NCBI GenBank assembly: GCA_026929865.2
Contig: CM049402.1
Coordinates: 26,729,001 to 26,793,000, forward strand
DNA: 64,000 bases
Origin: Hyperoplus lanceolatus
Taxonomy: Eukaryota > Chordata > Actinopteri > Uranoscopiformes > Ammodytidae
Direction of reading: 5' to 3'
Shown here: positions 10,649 through 23,252 of the stretch, piece after piece
Layout of the letters: each line of letters starts with the position of its first letter
Position numbering within the stretch: position 1 is the stretch's first letter
Notes under the pieces: generated by a model
Seen by the model: only the letters and a program-made list of their open reading frames with translations
Database searches by the model: none
Told to the model about the DNA's origin: nothing
Position numbers and translations under genes: made by a program

Positions 10649-13600
10649 TTGTGTTTGTTTGTTTGCTTTATAGGATGGGGTTTTGTTCTGCTTCTGTTTA
10701 ATTGGAGCAATTCACATACAGATGCAAATGCACATACATGGCTAAGGGTACGTGTTCATAGCATACACAGCACGGCAGCTGTTAAATGAAGGACTGATTT
10801 TGTTTCTCCTCTCTTCTCTCCTACACACAGTCATCCTGTTCTCCCGTTCTAATTACAGAATGCACAGCGTGGGCAGCTCATCCCAATGTGGAACTCTCAG
10901 TCACTGACATTTACCAAGAAATAGGACATCCCAGATAAAAAAAAGCCACCAACATGTTATTAGTGTTTGTCTGCTCTAGTTAGAATGGCCCGAGTCTGAC
11001 GAACAAATACCTCCACTGATATATCCACCATATGCTGTATTTTTTCCTCGATCCATAAAGAATATTATCAATACACCAGTGAAAGTCACACCACATAAAA
11101 TGGAGCATGGATTCTAATGAAAATAATCATAAAATATGGAACTTAAAATGGCCAATTTCACTCCTTCAGAGAGTAGTCGGTATTGTGCGGGGGGTAAAAC
11201 ATTTCAATACAATTTAGCGATTCATCCCTTTAGGCTTATCATTTGTACTTTTAAATAGCTTAATTTGTTTCCTTGAGTTTGTGAATTATTCATTCAAATT
11301 AAGAGAACAGGACCAATCTGTTATCCAGTGTAACGGATGTGGAAGTTAACGCACCATTGTGTCTGCAGGCAAAACCCAGCATGACCACGCATGGATCAAC
11401 CCAAGTGGCTCGTTTAAATTGTCTAAGACCTGACTACTTCAATCAATCCACCCATTCTCTAACATTAATTATATTTTCCAGAGTGTAGCAGAGAACTGGA
11501 GCCTATAACAGCAACCTTCAGAGGCAGACGAGGTTCACTTATAAAGGTCGACCTCCAATTCCTGAATACACAAAGACAAACATATTCACTCACATTCACT
11601 CCTACGGGACTTTACGGTTGATTCAGATCCAACTGACTGACATTTCTGTGCACTGTGGAAGTATTTTAAAGATGGACGTTTCCTTTATATGTGAACTGAT
11701 CAAACTGATGAGGAATACTCTGTACTGGGGACTGATCTAGAGTCCCTGGAGTTGGTAGGTTGGGAAGGATGTTGCACAAGCGGCTGAAGGTTATGGACAG
11801 CACTACAAAATACAGAACATGCTGTTCCCTCTATGGGTACTATCTGGATGTACATTATCATATTTTTCTCTTTCAGGCCATCTCACCCTCAATCATACCT
11901 ATAAGCCAGCAGTCTCAAATGTTCCCATCCATGGTTCCAATGATGATAGACCTTTTCTCACAAAACAATCTACTTGATTTCATGAGCGGCCATTCAACTG
12001 AATCTGCAGCCTTTGGCTCGCTAACAACCAAATCCACGTCCAATTCCACCCTATCTGAACCAGGCATCTAGAGACAGCGCTACTGTGGTTTGTCTTCCAC
12101 CTCACAGGGCAATCGTTCATAGTGGCTTGGAGAGGAGAGTGCAGTGGTCACTTCATTACCACTGGTTCACCATAAGGAACAGTGCTTGTCTTGGTTCTCT
12201 TCGCAGTATATCTCTCGCCACAGCATTTCACAGAGGCTTCTACTTCATCTACTGTGGTATGGAATTGTAAAGACAAAATCATCTGAAAAATTAATGCATG
12301 TAAATGTATTGGGGAAAAAGTTAAAAAAATATAAGGCCATGAGCTTCCACTCATTGGTACCCCATGTTGATTATGTCTACAAGTGGTGATGCTATTTGTG
12401 ATATACAGCAATAAACAATTGTATTTAACTGTACCAATCTACAGTGAACAAATCCAGATTATTGTATATATGATGAGTGCACATGATTTACACATTTCTA
12501 CAGGGCGCACGTGTTCAAGCAAGTGTGTGAGTGCATACACTTTCACAAAAGGTGTGGATGTTAATTTCCCCCCTGTTGACTCAACATGCTGGCTGACAAT
12601 GTCATCAATCGTTGCATGTGAACAATGGGAGACTCCCTGCTCTGAATTATCTCTGTCTGAGGAAGGCGGCAGGTGCTGCAGATGGGAAAAGGCTCCCATT
12701 CATTACCAGCACCTCCATTACCGTCATTACCAGCTTGCCCCAGCACACAGGCAGAGGGAGAGACACAGTGCCTGTCGAGCTGAACAACAACAGGGGATAT
12801 TAAGACCCCCTTTCCACTTGGGGTTGCAATGGATGAGGGATGGGACTGGACGGAAGGAGGGGCAAATGTGAGCACCAAATCCAGTCCCTAAAACCAAAAA
12901 CTGCAAGTCAGATGTGAAAAGAGCAAACTAATGATGACTAGTGATCATACTACCTGATATTGACTGAATAAAAATACATGGACCTACATACAGTATATTG
13001 GTGTCATGTTATTCCATGTTGATCACTCAGCTCTAAAAATAAGACCAGCCTGTCAAATAGTCCTTTTTATCTTGCTTTTGTTTGTTTGTCTACACATGGT
13101 CCTTGGCAATTTGGATGGCTTGGTTGTAGAAATTTCTTAACCGGATTTGGTCCAAGAGGCTGTGGTTTGGACTAGTTATGGCTATACTCAGGTCCTTATT
13201 CGACCAGTTTTTTTTTTTCTGAAAGTTTAACTGTGCTTTTCAATTATTTTTTTTCATCAATCCATCGATGATTAAATCCAAATGATGGAGTTATTAAGAG
13301 TAACCCATGTGCTGAACTTAAAGGGACAAGGGAGCATAAAAGTAATGAGGTGGCTCTTCACTTCAATATTTTCTCATCCTCTCTCTCTGTTTCTCCATTT
13401 GCACCTAAACTACCATTTCTTGTTATGAGGTGAAAAATTATATAAACAGAACAGGTGTGTCGATGCCTTTTCCTGTTGTCTCTATCTAAAGCTCTCGCTC
13501 CCTTTGGCCTCTGAGGAGAATCAATGCAATCTCCTCACCTTTTGAACTGCTCATGTTCTCACATCAAACCACTATTGCCTGTAGCATGATGCTCTCTCAG

Positions 13601-14194
13601 CTCTGAAAGTGTCGGACAAGTGGGATGATGGATGTTTACGGCTGGTTAAAAAGCTACTATTAGACTTCAGTGTTTTGCCTAAGCGTTACATTCAGTTGTC
13701 AGTTGTCTGTCTGTAGCCCTGGGGGGGGGGGGGGCTGATAACTCCTTCCCCAACATTAGCTTTTCTCCGGAAAGGCCCAAGACTGCCTCCCTTTAAACGC
13801 AAGCTGGCCTCCGGGACTTGAGAAAGACAACAAACAAACAGAAATCTATTTCATTTCTCTATTCCTCTCTTGCTCTGTTTGTCTGGCGGATAGGGAGGGT
13901 TAGGGAGCTTAGGGGAGATGTTTGTGGAGTGGAAACGTCAAAGCATTTCATAAAAAAAAAGAGAAGAAAAAAAATACCACCATGCTAGATAAATGCGTGC
14001 AATATGTAGGCCCATATGGTCCAATCCCATTAGCCCCTGCAGCCTTGCATGTTGAGGTTTGTCATGAGCAGACGGCATGTAATAAATGTTTAGGTAGTGA
14101 ACAAAGCATCTGTTTATACTGGGAAACTGGAGAGAGGCAGAGACTTGGACCGAAACAAGTTCTGAAAAAAAACGATACTGGTATGTCTAAGTAA

Positions 14195-14345
14195 CGTCAA
14201 GTCAGTTTTGTTTGTGTAGCCCAATATCAAAAATGACAATTGGCCTCAGGGGGCATAATAATCTGTACAGCATGAAACACCCTCTGTAAGGAAGTGCAAC
14301 AGAGAAGGGATCCCTCTTCCAGCACAGACATTGCGATGAACACAA
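14195..14345 (+). repeat. Teleost interspersed repeat (gcccaatatc...ctgtacagca type), copy 1
   Basis: Contains gtgtagcccaatatc, cctcagggggc, atctgtacagcatg, acaccctctgt and gggatccctcttccag in the order typical of a common fish interspersed repeat that I recognise but cannot name with certainty. Confidence 0.5.
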
Positions 14346-14570
14346 ACAATAGGAGTTCAGCGAAAGCGTGTTGACTATAATTGCAAAGATTATAGTCTTC
14401 GGTCGTTGTTAAATCCTGGAAAAAGCTTTAAATAGTCAATAGAGATGGCTCCAAATTAATTAAATTCAATATATTGTATGCATGTTAGGTTGGGACAAGA
14501 TGTATAGTTTAGCGCAACAACCCCCTCCCCCCCATCCTGTTAAGTGTGTGTGAGTGAAATGGGAGATGTG

Positions 14571-15090
14571 GGGCTGCGACTGTTTGCGACAAGTTGGAGA
14601 CTGCATTCGCGAGGGACTCTCTAAACTGTCTTGAAACGTTCGCGGGGGTCTCAATTTCCTCGCATGAGTCGCAGAGCCGCGCAGTCCTGTCGCTTGAATT
14701 TGAAATATGTTCAAAAAATTTGTGCGACAAATCTACTCTCAAAATGGTCTCAGGGTGGTCTCAGGTTTCTCAAACGCATTGCAAACCCTTCTCAATTTGT
14801 TCTCCGCGAGTCAGAAAGTGCGAGAAGTGTGACGACTTTGCGAGGGTCTGGCGACATATGAAACTAAATTGCGACTGATTTGAAACAAAAATTAGACTGA
14901 CATTCTGTTTGTGCGACGCTCGCCAGACTTTGGCGAGACCTAAATGCGAGCTCCCGGCAGGTTTCGGCCAGGACATTCGCACATGTGTCGTGAGGAACCA
15001 ACTCAGTGAGACGGAAAGTGAAAATTGTCGCTAATTCTCATATTTTCTCGCAATTTTGTGCCTCCAACTTGTCGCACATGGTCGCAGCCC
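14571..15090. mobile_element. CpG-rich TIR element (520 bp)
   Basis: GGGCTGCGACTGTTTGCGAC at the left and its inverse (GTCGCACATGGTCGCAGCCC) at the right, with the TIRs extending through CAAGTTGGAG. The interior is unusually rich in GCGA/TCGC tetramers, in contrast to CpG-poor surroundings. No clear target duplication and no coding function. The open frames here are by-products of composition. Confidence 0.7.
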
Positions 15091-17077
15091 GGTGAGATAG
15101 GGGCTAAGATGAGAAGCTTTATTTTATTGTAAAGAAAACATGTGCTTTCAAATCTTTACATAAACAAGTCATGTCAAGATTCTTAAATCCACTATGCTTT
15201 AACAGCTGGATCATGTAATGATTACACCAAGGCAGTAAAGGAAAATATCTTGGGTTAATGAAACAGTTGTATGCAAATACTGGGAGAATTATGCACAAAT
15301 CTATGTTGTTGTGTCAGTGAGCACACATGTGCTGCTTATATTGTTTTGATGTTTTAGATTATGTTTGCCCCTTGTTAAAATGTGCATACACTGTATGGCT
15401 ATGAGTTGCAAGCAGTTGTTTGTATATATATACAGTATACACTGTATGTAATGAATGAAATCGACCCAGCAAGTAAACAAGCTCACCATCTCTACCTGCT
15501 ACATGAAGCAAAAAAAGCGAAGTTTTTGCTCACGGACAAATACAGAGGTCCAAAAGCCTGCTGAATAGATGTAATTATGCTGAAAAAGTATCCAGATACA
15601 CAATCACACATTAATACCATGTGTGTGGCTTTATTCCACATTATCAGACCGTAATCGTATAAAATATCAAAGAAATGAATACATTATTCAATAAATATAT
15701 TATCAAACAAGCTCTGAGACATGTATTGTGTCAGAGGTGGAAGATGCCACACTGATGTATCAGTTGAGAGACAGTGCATGCTTCTGTAAAGCCCCTGTTC
15801 ATGAAAAAAAAAATAATGCTGGGGTTAGGGGGGTGATTCACAGATCTGTGTGTTTCCTCCATTCAACAAGCCTAGAAAGCCGAACAATCTTTAGGTTTCT
15901 CTCCTTCTCCCTATTTCACTGTTTTGTTCCCTTCAAGATACCAATCTCGGAGACGGTGCAGTGCGAAGCTTTATTAATGTTGCGTCTACTGTAGGAAGAC
16001 AACCCCTGTGGCTGTTGGTAGCAGGGTGGTAACGTGATTCTGTCACCCCCAAACCTTCTTTGCACACCCTCTCATTTGGCCACAACACACACCACCACAC
16101 ACACACATAGGCATGCATGTGTTGCTAGATGTTATTTGAAGGGACATCAGTTTCTATGAAAGATAATAGCCTTGCAGCTGGGAGCCAGCAGTCATGATGA
16201 GCCCTGCAATCATTAGGGGTTGGGAGTGAAATATCGGTTGGAGGAGCCATCCTGTGCGCGGAATGTCACAGGACTGATATCCATTGAGGACAATCTCTTT
16301 CTTGATCAAACATGGGTGTCATCTGGAAATGGCAAGGTGAGACATACTTTGATCTTGTTTTTTGTTTTTTACATTATAATCATTATAAAATAATAAAGAA
16401 AATCTACACAAATATGGTGATAAATTGTGATTTGTGTTTTTTGAGGTATGCTTTTGTATTGCTGCTCAAGTGAAGAACACCTGTCTCTTAGAATTCATTG
16501 CCTGTCAGACACAATCAGATGTTCTCACGGCAGTGCATTACAACAACACCATATCTGAGGTGTCGAAGACAGCGAAAAAGGAAATAAAAGTTTGCCCATT
16601 CTGATATTATTTTCTTCCGTTGAATGAAAAGTAATCCAAGGAGAGAGCATCTCATTGATCCCTCAATCCCTGAAGAGCTGAGGAAGACCCATGTCATGGA
16701 AACAGTGCTTGGCACACAGACAAGGAGAGGCAGAGGGGGGAAATGGATAAAACAAAAAACATGATGAAAATCGGAATAGGGAGCAAAAAAACAAATCAGA
16801 ACGGCGGATTTTGAAATTGCCTCGTGCCAAGTCTGCTTATTATACTTCACAACTCATTATATATGGCGGGGACTGTTTTGGTGATGGCTGTTTGTCAGTC
16901 ACTGTGACTGGAATAACAATGACGGAGAGCTTGTGTTTCTGCCTCATTTGCAGAAAGAAAAAATAAATACAGGAACTTGTTCCTATAGTCTGCCAGGGAC
17001 ACCAACACAGATGAGGTATCACGCTGAGGTGAACCTCTGAAGAAGTTCATTGAAACTTTAGTCTTGATGCTGTTTAG
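15091..17077. other. Intergenic, nothing recognised
   Basis: No gene or paired repeat seen. Non-repetitive by eye. Confidence 0.55.
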
Positions 17078-17086
17078 CAGCTCAGG

Positions 17087-17655
17087 TAGCCTGGAAATCC
17101 AGACCCTGATATCTTGAACGATAGAGGGTCTAGCCACGATCAATAGTAATTTCCAACTCAAGGGGCGGCTCCTACTCGTGCATTTCAAATGCCACTGCAC
17201 GCAGTTGGATAGCACTACAACCAATCAGAGCGACGTATTAAGCCCCGTTCGTTTAGCGAACAGCTGTTAAACTGTTAAATTAAATGTTTGCCGTTGTCGG
17301 TCGGCAAAACAGAACATTCCACTTACTTGCTAATGAAAGATTTGAGTGTCGTCTTCCAAATCGTTAAGGGTCGAGGATAAAGCAGTCTCAAACTCACACA
17401 ACATATCCGCAGCCATCTTTGATGTTTACTATCACGGCTTCGACGTCGCATGCACGTCACTGTCGTCATCCGGTTACGTCCTCCCCAGAGTACCATATAA
17501 AGGGCTCTGGCGCGCCCATATTAGATAGAACCAATTGAAACCATAGCCAGATTTCTGGTTTTCTTGATAAAGCTTCAACGGAGCGTGTCCAGACCAACAC
17601 GTGCAACAAATTTAATTTGCCAGCGCCTAGTGGCAGGTCTGGGAATGCCATGCTA
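17087..17655. mobile_element. TAGCC-ended element, copy A (569 bp)
   Basis: TIR TAGCCTGGAAATCC at the left, imperfect inverse GGGAATGCCATGCTA at the right, flanked by the 9-bp direct repeat cagctcagg (17078-17086 and 17656-17664). Over 90% identical by eye to copy B at 57430. No coding frame of note. It contains a TATA-like sequence (about 17502) in CpG-containing context. Confidence 0.88.
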
Positions 17656-18845
17656 CAGCTCAGGCATATTGATGCTAAGATGTAAGCTAGCTATCATCTA
17701 GATTCTAGAATGTTGTTCCCTCAAAGAAATTGAGTGTTGCAGGGTGATAAACATGGATATTAAAGTTGTTTTAGACATGGACAAACCGATAGATTTCTGG
17801 CATAATTGGTTTATTTGAGTTATTGCTTTTTAGCATCCACACATACTGTAGTGATGAATAGAGCTGCAGCCCTCCCTACTTATGTGGTGATTCAGTGCGC
17901 TTCATCATGTCAATACTAGGCTGAGGTTTAGTTGTATTTTTTTTTCATATTATTACACATCAACACTCTCCTGGTCCCTTGGATATTTGTGGTTCTAATA
18001 ATTGTGTGGGCCGCAGACTTTATATGGCTCCTTACAATCATTTATCTATTGTCGAGTAGTCATTTGTTGATATTGATCTGTCGTGGCTAACGGTTTGGGA
18101 TGAATACAGACAGTCTTTCCAGCATGGACTAAATAAAGTTCAAATGCATCTTTCAGTCAACGTCAGCAAGTGTGGCTTTATAAATCAGGTCCAGAAGTGC
18201 GGGTCTAGGAGTAGTTAAATGCTTGTATTCATTCAAAATCAATTTCCACTTTACATGTATCATTTCTAAACTCTAAATTATATTGTTCAAAAGTAACTTT
18301 GAGAAGGAAAAGAAGGAAGGAAAAAAAAACATACACTTGTCCTGCTACTAATATACATTATTCAGGAAATATATAAAAGGGACAAACAGTACATTACAAT
18401 GCAAGTTGAGGTGGAACAGTAAATGCTTGATCTTCATATTCATAATGTAGGGGAGAGTGACCTAAGTTGTGCAACTTTTCACTCAAAGTGACTTTAAAGT
18501 AAGGCCTTGACAGTAAGGTCTCCAACTCAAATGTGTACATATATTTCAGGGTGTTGTGCATCCCTGGGAATACAAATGTTGGATCTTGAATAAACTGTTC
18601 AATAAATATAGCTTTCGGAAAAAAAAGTTGTCTTGATGCACAACTTGCCCCCGATGTGGTGTAAGTTGTGCGGTTGGAGAGAATACCATGGGGTGAATTG
18701 TGCCATTGATATATATCTCATAAACTGTAATGCAAGACAAATCCATTAGACCATCACTTATGTAAGGTGTTTTTAAAGTAAATAAAGTAAATAGTTGACA
18801 AAGATTGAAGGACAATTTTCTTAAACAAGGCCTAGCAGATCTAAT

Positions 18846-18989
18846 GGTTTTACCTGCAAAGCTCACAATGACAAAGTCACCATCATCATCTTTCTGGCCA
18901 TCTGAACTCTCATCAGTGGTGTCGTTAAGTGGAATTGAGATGTCACTCTCTTCTGCGCTACTGTCGACAATCACTTTCTTTTGGTGACC
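18846..18989 (-). pseudogene. Acidic C-terminal relic of a pogo/jerky-like transposase
   Basis: About 48 residues: a Ser/Asp/Glu-rich linker (VIVDSSAEESDISIP...TDESSDGQKDD) followed by DGDFVIVSFAGKT. It resembles the acidic tail and closing GDFVLVKFATKK-type segment at the C-terminus of pogo/jerky-like proteins, as I know them. The TA flanks fit the Tc1/mariner superfamily. The reading is interrupted at both sides. Confidence 0.45.
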
Positions 18990-18999
18990 AGCGTATACA

Positions 19000-19341
19000 G
19001 CCATGCCACTGGCACAACTCTCGGAAATGTACTTTGCACTAGTTGCTCCATGCTTGTGGAACCAACTGCCACCTGACAAATGTGATTCCCCTACATGTAT
19101 GCCTTTAAATCAAGGCTCAAAACCCATATGCACACCCTTGTGTTTCCTCCCCATTAACTATCTTACCTCTGCACTACTATCTGTGTTGATGTGGATGTAT
19201 GGGCTTTATGTCTTTTATTTTGGTTAATGTTATTTTACCTTCATTGTTTACCTACTGAATGCACTATGTACAGCACTTTGGACAATGCAACCTGTCAGAA
19301 ATGTGCTTTTATAAATACATTTTACTTACTTACTTACTTAT
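19000..19341 (+). mobile_element. L2-like LINE, 3' end only
   Basis: The + strand reads YFALVAPCLWNQLPP, the conserved end of the L2/CR1-group reverse-transcriptase ORF (S/F-x-VAAP-x-LWNSLP), then an untranslated tail with cagcactttggacaatgc and a terminal (ACTT)n run at 19322-19341. This is a strongly 5'-truncated insertion within the GGGGAGA element. Confidence 0.72.
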
Positions 19342-19743
19342 AACTTACCCAGGCCCTTTGACACAAATCACCCCAATCCCAGAAATTTGGATAATAAGCA
19401 TGATGCAGCAATTTAGGGCTGACATCGTGCTAACTGTATAGACTCAACATGTAGCATACCAAAGCACTAGAACATGTGTCAAATGTTTTCAAACTTGTCT
19501 ATAATTGTTCAGACACAATAATCAAAAAAACCTTTATCATGGACATGTTACTTTGAAAGGCAAAACACAGTTTTTTGAACTTAAATGTGCTTATATCTTA
19601 TTCCTTGTGTCTCCCTTCTTTACAGGATGAGTCAAATGGATGGCTCTTCTTAATATGTGGTCACATTTCCAATTTCTTCCACGGTTTTCTAGAAACAAGG
19701 GGTGGCACAACTTCCAAAATGCACAACTTAGGCCACTCTCCCC

Positions 19744-22700
19744 TACAAAGTTATTATTATCTTGATTATATTGTCAGTGTTTAATGAATAACAGGTGTAA
19801 GGACATTGTCAGTGAAATTAAATAGCTCATTTATTAAAACACAAGAGTTTCAATAAAGAATCTGAGTAAGGCAGTTTCTTTGCCAGCAAAGCAAGGAGTC
19901 AATGCATGCATCACAAGTGGTACAAGATTGAGCAAAGTATGAACAGAATATCAGAAGCTTTATAGGAAGAGGTTTGTGTGCTTGTGCTCCAAAGTATATG
20001 TGTGTAACTGTATGTGTTCCATCAGAGGATGGCTCACAGGATGCAGGTGTTATAATTCATAGATTGTCCAAGACAAAAATGCGTTGTCTTGAGTCTTTTC
20101 CATGCATTGGTCAATGTCTTTTCTCTCATTAACCTTTTGGCATATTATTATATGAACATGAACAAGTGAAAACCTTACGTGTGTTATACAAAGTTCACAG
20201 CAAGTATGAATGTTTAACCAATACATGTTATACAATCAACAGGGAAATAAATGTTGTTGACAGACATGTCTGACCCCATCACATTGCTGTTGCAACCTTT
20301 ACAGAATAGTGTCTCTCAAACATGGGACCAACCTGCAGCACATACTGTAAATGGCAAGACCAATGGAGAGGTATTAGAGAGACACTTTCTAAATGAACTC
20401 AGTTTGTCTACCACAGAGCAGTCATAGTACAGAGTGTACATTATTTGTTTCACTCTAAAAATATGCTGCTCTGCATATCTTTACAGTTATCAAATAATCT
20501 AATAACCTAGTTTAACACTTAACTATTGCATCAGCTTCAGCAATTGGTTGGACTCTTGCTCAGTTGCTTCTGTACATACAATATATCAGAGGACCCCTCA
20601 AAATCAAGAGAGCTGCACAGAGTTTGGCTAATTGGCACCATTAAAAGTATGTTAATTTGGCTATTAGCAGTTGCTGTTTGAAATGTCTATCACTGGATCA
20701 CTTTGATATTTAAGAAAACTTTAAAAATGGATGATCCTCAGACACGTCCTGTATTTTAAGAAATGTCTACTGTTATTTATCAGTATAGTTATAGAATTGT
20801 ATTATTTGTGTTTACCACACATAATCCCATTGATAATGGTTATGATATCCTCTTAAAGTGTAAGTGAAATTGAAAATAAGAAGTATGGTTTTCAATGCAA
20901 ATTGTGTGCGTTGGGTAAAAGGTTTTTTTCAAATATCTTAATTGCCTCCATGAGCTGTTTGTCATAGCCACTGCTGCGGCTCTGCTGACCCTGTGGGTGA
21001 GCCAAACTGCATTAACTAACTTACTATTTATAACACTTGCATGTACTTACCCCTTTCACCCCACACAGTACAATACCTACACAATGTTTGTGTGTATTCA
21101 GTGGAGTGGTGCCCCTAGTCGTTGAGTGACAGCAAAACCTTAGTACTTTGTCTAAGGAAGGCAAAGCAGAAGCCAATATTGCAACAAAAAGGTCTAGACA
21201 TGTTGATACATATTTGTTTCAATACATAAACTACACATATTTACCTTTATTGATAGTGGCATGCTGTTTGACTTATGCAGAAAAAAGAATGAAAGCAGGG
21301 CAAACTGATTATCCGTCTCGCTCCAATTTTTCAGGTCAAGTCATCTCTTGCTCCCAGTGCTGATGAGCAGGGGAGTACAATAAACATAAGGTGCTCTGTG
21401 TGGTAACTGATTGACAGATGTGCTCCAGATGTGGAAATTATCGTTTAGAAATGCTTCCCGGGGAGGTGAGACCTCAGCTAATCCCCGAGCTGCTCTCCTG
21501 TCTGATGAATAGCTGGCTTGGAGTTGTAATAATGAGCTTCTCCACTTGAGGAGATGCACTGCCAGACTGTCTGTCACTCTTTCGCCCAGCAGCTCCCAAC
21601 AGATAGAAGGAGACAAAAGCATTGGTCTGCCTTTGTTCTGCAAGGGAGAAAAGCTGGATGGCTCAGCCCGTGAAAGACGCAAACGATGTGAAATGCTCTT
21701 TTGCATTGTCAAATGTGGAGGTTGTTCACACCTCATTGCTCAGTAATTTGATGAGCTCTCTGTGTATGTAGCCTGAAGAGGCTCAGCTGTTTAGAGACAG
21801 TATTAGTCAGGGATGTTACAGTACCAGCACAGCCGCCCTGACTCAAAGCAAACCTGCAACAAGCTCTCCCTTTAGGCATATTGATGTTTTAGCATATCTT
21901 AACCAGATGATTATTATATGGTTAAATGTGATAATGTTCAACACTTTTTATCAGATAAACCATGTTTTTCATTTGTTTATAGAAAACCTACTGATGCCAA
22001 CCAATCTACATGCTGTTGATACATAGAAGTGATGGTAATATTTGTTGTTGATGATCTTTGGTATTATTCCACCCTAACTTAAGGCATCCTATAGTGGGGA
22101 AATGAATGTCACTAGCCTGGCCTTTCTATTGGTCAGGTGCTCGGATGGCCTGTACATCTTTGTCCCAAACTGGATTATTTTAGCAACTACTGAATGGCTC
22201 TGCAGAACATTATGAACTTTCATTGTAAACGAAACTTTGTTTCATTATATATATTATAACATTTTGATGAAGGTAACACATTACATACTGTCTTGCTATG
22301 TACTTTGTTTGACCTCAAGAGAGGTACTGTGTCCTTGCAGAAAAGGAGTAGATAGACTTCCACATTCCGTTCTCAGATAAGAATATCTGCGCAATTAAAA
22401 CTCATCTTGCTCATCTTGCAAGAAACTCAAGGACATTGTATGAATTGCAACATCTGTTTTGACTCAATGTCCTGGACACACAAACCTAGTGTGTTTTTGC
22501 ATACACCATCTCACTGCATATAATCTCATGTACAACTGTCCAGTCTTTGTCTCAATCCTATGTATGCTTAACAATGTAAGACTTGTGATGCATTGATTGA
22601 TTCCCTTGTATGCTGTTACAAGTAAACTATCTTCTGCTTCGAAGATGCCTGACTCAAATTATTTTATTACAAACACTTGGGTTGTTTAATGATAGAATTC

Positions 22701-23252
22701 CTTTAACATTCATATTTGAATCTCTTGGACATTTATGGTTCCCATGTTGCATGGTTCCCGTGTATGTCTGGATCACAGACTGATAAATCCTTTGCACTTG
22801 TGTGATCCCTGCCTGCGCTTACATGACGTTGACGAGTGACTTTTTTGAGAACAAATTCACAGCTATTGAATGGATGGCAATATAATTTGTTTCACGCATT
22901 CATTTTCCCCCTATAATAAATTATAATCATTTTGTTGATTCATTGTAGTGCCATCAAAAGGCCAATATTTAGCTTTTTCCAACACCTTGTTTTATGAATA
23001 CAGGCACAACTAATGACATTCCCATCAGCCTGAGCTGTGCCTAATATTACGAGCTAATTCACACATTTTAGGATGCTATCAAATTAAATTAAGATTGGGA
23101 TAGTAAATTGCTAAATCAACATTTTTCCACTGCCTGTGAAACTGTATTTGCCCTTTATAGTGCATCCTCCAAGTTACCCAATACACATAATGGCAATCAC
23201 AGCATATAGGTTCCATATAGAGCAGATTTAAAGCATTGTGGTGTGGACTTCT
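19744..23252. other. Intergenic with a possible conserved non-coding stretch
   Basis: No gene. About 21340-21790 is balanced in base composition, free of visible repeats and unlike its AT-rich surroundings, so it is a candidate to test for conservation. About 22260-22670 ends in an LTR-like ttacaaaca but lacks matched flanks. Confidence 0.4.

Larger units (their letters stand above)
9307..14194. other. Intergenic, mostly unique
   Basis: Holds the two GT tracts and the hAT terminus listed separately, and a 13-base G run near 13722. The frame at 12383-12871 (162 codons) and overlapping antisense frames show no domain and no splice support. Confidence 0.55.
18450..19743 (-). mobile_element. GGGGAGA-ended element 2 (1294 bp) with pogo-like relic
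   Basis: The left end GGGGAGAGTGACCTAAGTTG (18450) and the inverted right end (…GGCCACTCTCCCC ending 19743) are each flanked by TA. Inside, on the minus strand, is an acidic transposase-tail relic, and an L2-like LINE fragment is inserted beside it. TTGTGC/GCACAA motifs recur. Confidence 0.7.

Noticed and set aside
12383-12871. 162-codon + strand frame and overlapping antisense frames
   Set aside because: No recognisable domain or family pattern, and frames open in several directions at once suggest chance.
14466-14982. Overlapping frames on both strands (70-94 codons)
   Set aside because: They lie in the CpG-rich TIR element, where TCGC/GCGA words lower stop density. The frames contradict one another.
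21341-21736. 131-codon minus-strand frame
   Set aside because: No domain. An overlapping + strand frame exists, and the region looks non-coding although possibly conserved.
22262-22675. Possible solo LTR (tgatgaagg ... ttacaaaca)
   Set aside because: It starts TG and ends CA, but I found no matching 4-6 bp target duplication and no second copy.
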